In this document: piece by piece, positions 4,739 to 7,360 of the stretch
Layout: each line of letters starts with the position of its first letter
Numbering within the stretch: position 1 is the stretch's first letter
Assembly (NCBI GenBank): GCA_017500625.1
Contig: JAFVYX010000042.1
Coordinates: 1-7,360, forward strand
Direction of reading: 5' to 3'
Origin: Clostridia bacterium
GTDB taxonomy: Bacteria > Bacillota_A > Clostridia > Oscillospirales > CAG-272
DNA: 7,360 bases
Program-made: the position numbers and the translations under genes
Notes under the pieces: generated by a model
The model's database searches: none
The model's input: only the letters and a program-made list of their open reading frames with translations
Told to the model about the DNA's origin: nothing

Positions 4739-7252
4739 TTATTCGGCATCCGCGCTGGCGGCACCACAGCATTTCTTGTACTTTTTGCCACTGCCGCACG
4801 GACAGGGATCGTTGCGCCCGACCTTCGTAGATTTGGCGGCGGAAGTGGGCTGCTTTTGCGGCATTTTGCCGCCCTCAAATCCCTCAGTCAGCTGTCGGGC
4901 CACCTCGCGGCGTACCATGGGCTGCTCCTTCGGTCTTGCCGAAAGAAGCATACGCACTGTGCGGTCGCGGATATCGTCGATCATCTCGCCGAACATATCG
5001 TTGCCGACGATGCGGAACTCGTTAATAGGGTTTCTCTGGGCGTAGGCGTTCAGGCCGACCGAGCCCTTCAGCTCCTCCATGGCCTCCAGATGCTCCATCC
5101 AAAGCGTGTCCACGTTGCGGAGCAGGATCACTCGCTCGACCTCGCGGAGCCCTTCTTCGCCAAAGAGGACGGCCTTTTCCTTGTAAAGCTCGTTTGCGCG
5201 AGAGAGAAGCTCGGCCTCGATGGCGTCGGCATCGGGAATCTCGTCAGGGCTGGCATAGCGGAAGGAATCGGGCGTGGTCAAGAGTCCCAAGAAGCGCTGG
5301 CGCAGGGCCTCAAGATTCCAGTTGGCCTTGCTGTCCGCGCAAGCGGTGGCCACGGCCTCGGCGATCGTTCCCTCCAGCATATCGGCAATCGTTTTGGAAA
5401 GGTCGGCACCGTCCAGCACCTCGCCGCGCTGCTTGTAGATGAGGCGACGCTGCTGGTTCATAACGTCATCGTAGGTAAGGACGTTCTTTCTTCTGGCAAA
5501 GTTGTGGGCCTCAATGCTCTTTTGTGCGCGTTCAATGGAGTTTGAGAGGATGCCGGCGGAAATGGGAGTGTCCTCGCCAAGGCCGAGGCGCATAACGCTG
5601 TTGGCGATGAATTCGCTGCGGCTCCCGAAAAGGCGCATCAGGTCGTCGTCCAGCGCCAGGAAAAAGCGCGATTCGCCGGGGTCTCCCTGACGGCCGCTTC
5701 GTCCACGGAGCTGGTTATCGATGCGTCGGCTCTCGTGGCGCTCGGTGCCAAGGATAAAGAGACCGCCGGCCTCTCGTACCTTGTCGGCCTCGGGACGGAT
5801 CTCCTCCGCGAATTTTTCATAAAGCGCGCGGTACTCGGCTCGTGCCGCAAGGATCGCCTCGTCTTCTGTGGGAAGGGTCCTCACCGCTTCGGCAACGATC
5901 TCCTCCTCATAGCCTGCGCGGCGCATAGCCGCCTTGGCCATATAATCGGGGTTGCCACCCAGCATGATATCGGTGCCGCGTCCCGCCATGTTGGTGGAAA
6001 TGGTAACGGCGCCGAGCTTGCCGGCCTGGGCTACGATCTCGGCCTCACGCTCGTGGTGCTTGGCATTTAGAACGGTATGAGGGATCCCATTCTGCCCCAG
6101 GAGCATAGAAAGGAATTCCGAGCGCTCAATGGACACCGTGCCCACAAGGATCGGCTGCCCTTTTTCGTGACACGCTGCGATCTGTCGCACGATCGCACGG
6201 TATTTGGCTCTTTGATTGATATAGACCTCATCGTTGTGGTCCTTGCGGATCATCGGCCTGTTGGTCGGCACCTCGACAACATCAAGGGCGTAGATCTCAC
6301 GGAATTCATCGTCTTCGGTCAGTGCCGTACCCGTCATACCCGAGAGCTTGCGGTACATACGGAAATAATTCTGGAAGGTGACGGTTGCCAGAGTCTTGGA
6401 TTCCTTTTCGATCTTGACGTGCTCCTTGGCCTCGATCGCCTGGTGGAGTCCCTCGTTGTAGCGGCGGCCGGGCATCAGACGGCCCGTAAAGGCGTCGACA
6501 ATGATGACCTGATTGTTTTTCACCACGTAATCGATGTCGCGCTCCATAATGCCGTGGGCGCGGATCGCTTGGTTGATGTGGTGGTAAAGGGTGGCATTTT
6601 CGGGGTCCGAAAGATTTTCAACGGCAAAGAAGCGCTCGGCCTTGGCAATGCCTGATGCGCTGAGCGTGACCGTTCTCGCTTTTTCGTCTACCACGTAGTC
6701 GCCATCAAGGGTGTCCTGGTCCTCCTTGTCGTCCAGCTCCTTCACCACGTGCTTTTTGAGCGAACGCGCGAACTTTTCGGCGCGGTCGTAAAGCTCGGTG
6801 GATTCGTCGCCCTCGCCCGAGATGATGAGCGGAGTGCGCGCCTCATCGATGAGGATAGAGTCCACCTCGTCCACAATGGCAAAGGCGTGGCCGCGCTGGA
6901 CCATGCGCTCCTTGTAAATGACCATGTTGTCGCGCAGGTAGTCAAATCCGAATTCGTTGTTGGTGCCGTAGGTGATGTCAGCGGCGTAGGCCGCCTTCTT
7001 TTCATCGGGGTACTGCCCGTGGACCACAAGACCTGTGGTAAGACCGAGGAAGGAGTAGACGCGTCCCATTTCCTCGCTATCACGCCTTGCAAGATAATCG
7101 TTGACCGTAACGATGTGAACGCCCTTGCCGGTCAGTGCGTTGAGATACGCCGGCATGGTAGCCACCAGGGTCTTCCCTTCGCCGGTCTTCATTTCCGCCA
7201 CGCGGCCCTGGTGCAGGAGAATGCCGCCGAGAAGTTGCACGTAAAAGGGGCG
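4739..7252 (-). CDS. secA: Preprotein translocase ATPase SecA, 5' end missing
   Basis: SecA is the essential motor that drives unfolded secretory proteins through SecYEG at the membrane. The readable part is 837 residues. Counting from the GTG codon at 7240: Walker A MKTGEGKT (17-24), VTVNDYLARRD (44-54), YGTNNEFGFDYLRDNM (91-106), the DEVDSILIDEARTPLI block (124-139) with the DEAD-type acid pair, the preprotein-crosslinking domain after it, FTGRLMPGRR, MAGRGTDI, and GRSGRQGDPGESRFF with the last ATPase motif. The helical wing and scaffold regions follow. The end carries the zinc-binding CPCGSGKKYKKCC, which contacts SecB or lipids and ribosomes in other bacteria. Similarity begins with RPFYVQLLGG, whose first Arg is the codon at 7250-7252. 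About 80 N-terminal residues are absent, and the sequence before that codon does not resemble SecA. The ATG-like start at 7240 is really an internal GTG. It heads a four-gene series. It is canonical SecA1 rather than accessory SecA2, judging by the zinc tail. Confidence 0.95.
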   Translation of the reverse strand, partial: RPFYVQLLGGILLHQGRVAEMKTGEGKTLVATMPAYLNALTGKGVHIVTVNDYLARRDSEEMGRVYSFLGLTTGLVVHGQYPDEKKAAYAADITYGTNNEFGFDYLRDNMVIYKERMVQRGHAFAIVDEVDSILIDEARTPLIISGEGDESTELYDRAEKFARSLKKHVVKELDDKEDQDTLDGDYVVDEKARTVTLSASGIAKAERFFAVENLSDPENATLYHHINQAIRAHGIMERDIDYVVKNNQVIIVDAFTGRLMPGRRYNEGLHQAIEAKEHVKIEKESKTLATVTFQNYFRMYRKLSGMTGTALTEDDEFREIYALDVVEVPTNRPMIRKDHNDEVYINQRAKYRAIVRQIAACHEKGQPILVGTVSIERSEFLSMLLGQNGIPHTVLNAKHHEREAEIVAQAGKLGAVTISTNMAGRGTDIMLGGNPDYMAKAAMRRAGYEEEIVAEAVRTLPTEDEAILAARAEYRALYEKFAEEIRPEADKVREAGGLFILGTERHESRRIDNQLRGRSGRQGDPGESRFFLALDDDLMRLFGSRSEFIANSVMRLGLGEDTPISAGILSNSIERAQKSIEAHNFARRKNVLTYDDVMNQQRRLIYKQRGEVLDGADLSKTIADMLEGTIAEAVATACADSKANWNLEALRQRFLGLLTTPDSFRYASPDEIPDADAIEAELLSRANELYKEKAVLFGEEGLREVERVILLRNVDTLWMEHLEAMEELKGSVGLNAYAQRNPINEFRIVGNDMFGEMIDDIRDRTVRMLLSARPKEQPMVRREVARQLTEGFEGGKMPQKQPTSAAKSTKVGRNDPCPCGSGKKYKKCCGAASADAE

Positions 7253-7359
7253 CCGAGTGCGATTCCCAGCACGATGGAAATGGGAATATTCAAGAAGGTC
7301 ATCGCTCCCACTCCATTGCCCATGTTGATGCCAAAGAAAGCCGTAAACAGAACGATCAC
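7249..7359 (-). CDS. Fragment of an unrelated polytopic membrane protein, out of frame with secA
   Basis: Read on the - strand from 7359, 37 codons give a Gly-rich hydrophobic stretch that includes FFGINMGNGVGAM and LNIPISIVLGIALGA. This is typical of two transporter helices joined by a short turn. It lies in a different frame from secA, and after the joint at about 7249-7254 it runs into a few senseless codons and a stop. Both its start and its end are therefore missing here. The IPISIVLGIALG pattern recalls cation:proton antiporters, but the piece is too short to name. It is either the far side of a chimeric joint or the remnant left by a real deletion or rearrangement into secA. Confidence 0.5.
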
Positions 7360-7360
7360 G

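Noticed and set aside
4310..5545. Long + strand open frame (411 codons) over the 233-residue membrane protein and secA
   Set aside because: It lies antisense to two clear genes, crosses their boundary, has a low-complexity Gln/His/Leu-rich translation with no recognisable motif, and has no ribosome site or promoter of its own. It is a by-product of codon bias on the other strand.
6077..6655. + strand open frame of 192 codons inside secA
   Set aside because: Antisense to well-conserved SecA motifs; its His/Asp/Val-rich sequence is the mirror of SecA codons and resembles no family.
1590..7240. Defence system, prophage or mobile element
   Set aside because: All recognised genes are housekeeping types or plain membrane proteins; there is no integrase, transposase, inverted-repeat pair, nuclease, toxin pair or repeat array.

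Overview
The window looks like a fragment of a mid-to-high-GC member of the Clostridia (Bacillota), probably uncultured. The evidence is a RecD2-type helicase tail, an MreB-family protein, a SecA with the C-terminal zinc motif, strong AGGAG-type ribosome binding sites and T-rich intrinsic terminators. The taxonomic call is inference from gene style, not from a marker search. No RNA gene, CRISPR array, insertion sequence or phage gene is visible.

Left part, + strand. Bases 1-245 are the last ~80 codons of a RecD2-like helicase, interrupted by an in-frame TAG at 39-41 where the family has a conserved Glu. A 104-base gap (246-349) holds a near-consensus sigma-A promoter (TTGCAA, 17 bases, TATAAT) and a hairpin overlapping its -35 box. 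This promoter drives a two-gene unit: a divergent MreB-like protein (350-1381) whose nucleotide-site motifs are altered, then, three bases later, a 33-residue single-pass membrane miniprotein (1385-1486). Two strong hairpin terminators (1504-1544 and 1555-1585) separate this unit from the convergent genes on the other strand.

Right part, - strand. One tight gene series is read from right to left: secA (5' end missing), 12 bases, a 233-residue membrane protein, a one-base TAATG overlap, a 476-residue membrane protein, 21 bases, then the aldose epimerase galM, which runs into the terminators. The two membrane proteins resemble each other in their N-terminal halves and look like diverged tandem paralogs of unknown function. 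Spacing and overlap suggest one transcript, with its promoter outside the window.

Right edge. SecA similarity stops abruptly at about 7252. The last ~110 bases encode, in a different frame on the same strand, a piece of an unrelated polytopic membrane protein. The joint has a few bases of possible shared sequence. Because SecA is essential, a chimeric assembly or library joint is the simplest reading, and the stop codon in recD near the left edge may likewise be an end-of-contig error. Both are flagged as needing read-level support.

The most biologically interesting item is the degenerate MreB paired with a membrane miniprotein. The second is the pair of uncharacterised membrane proteins behind secA.
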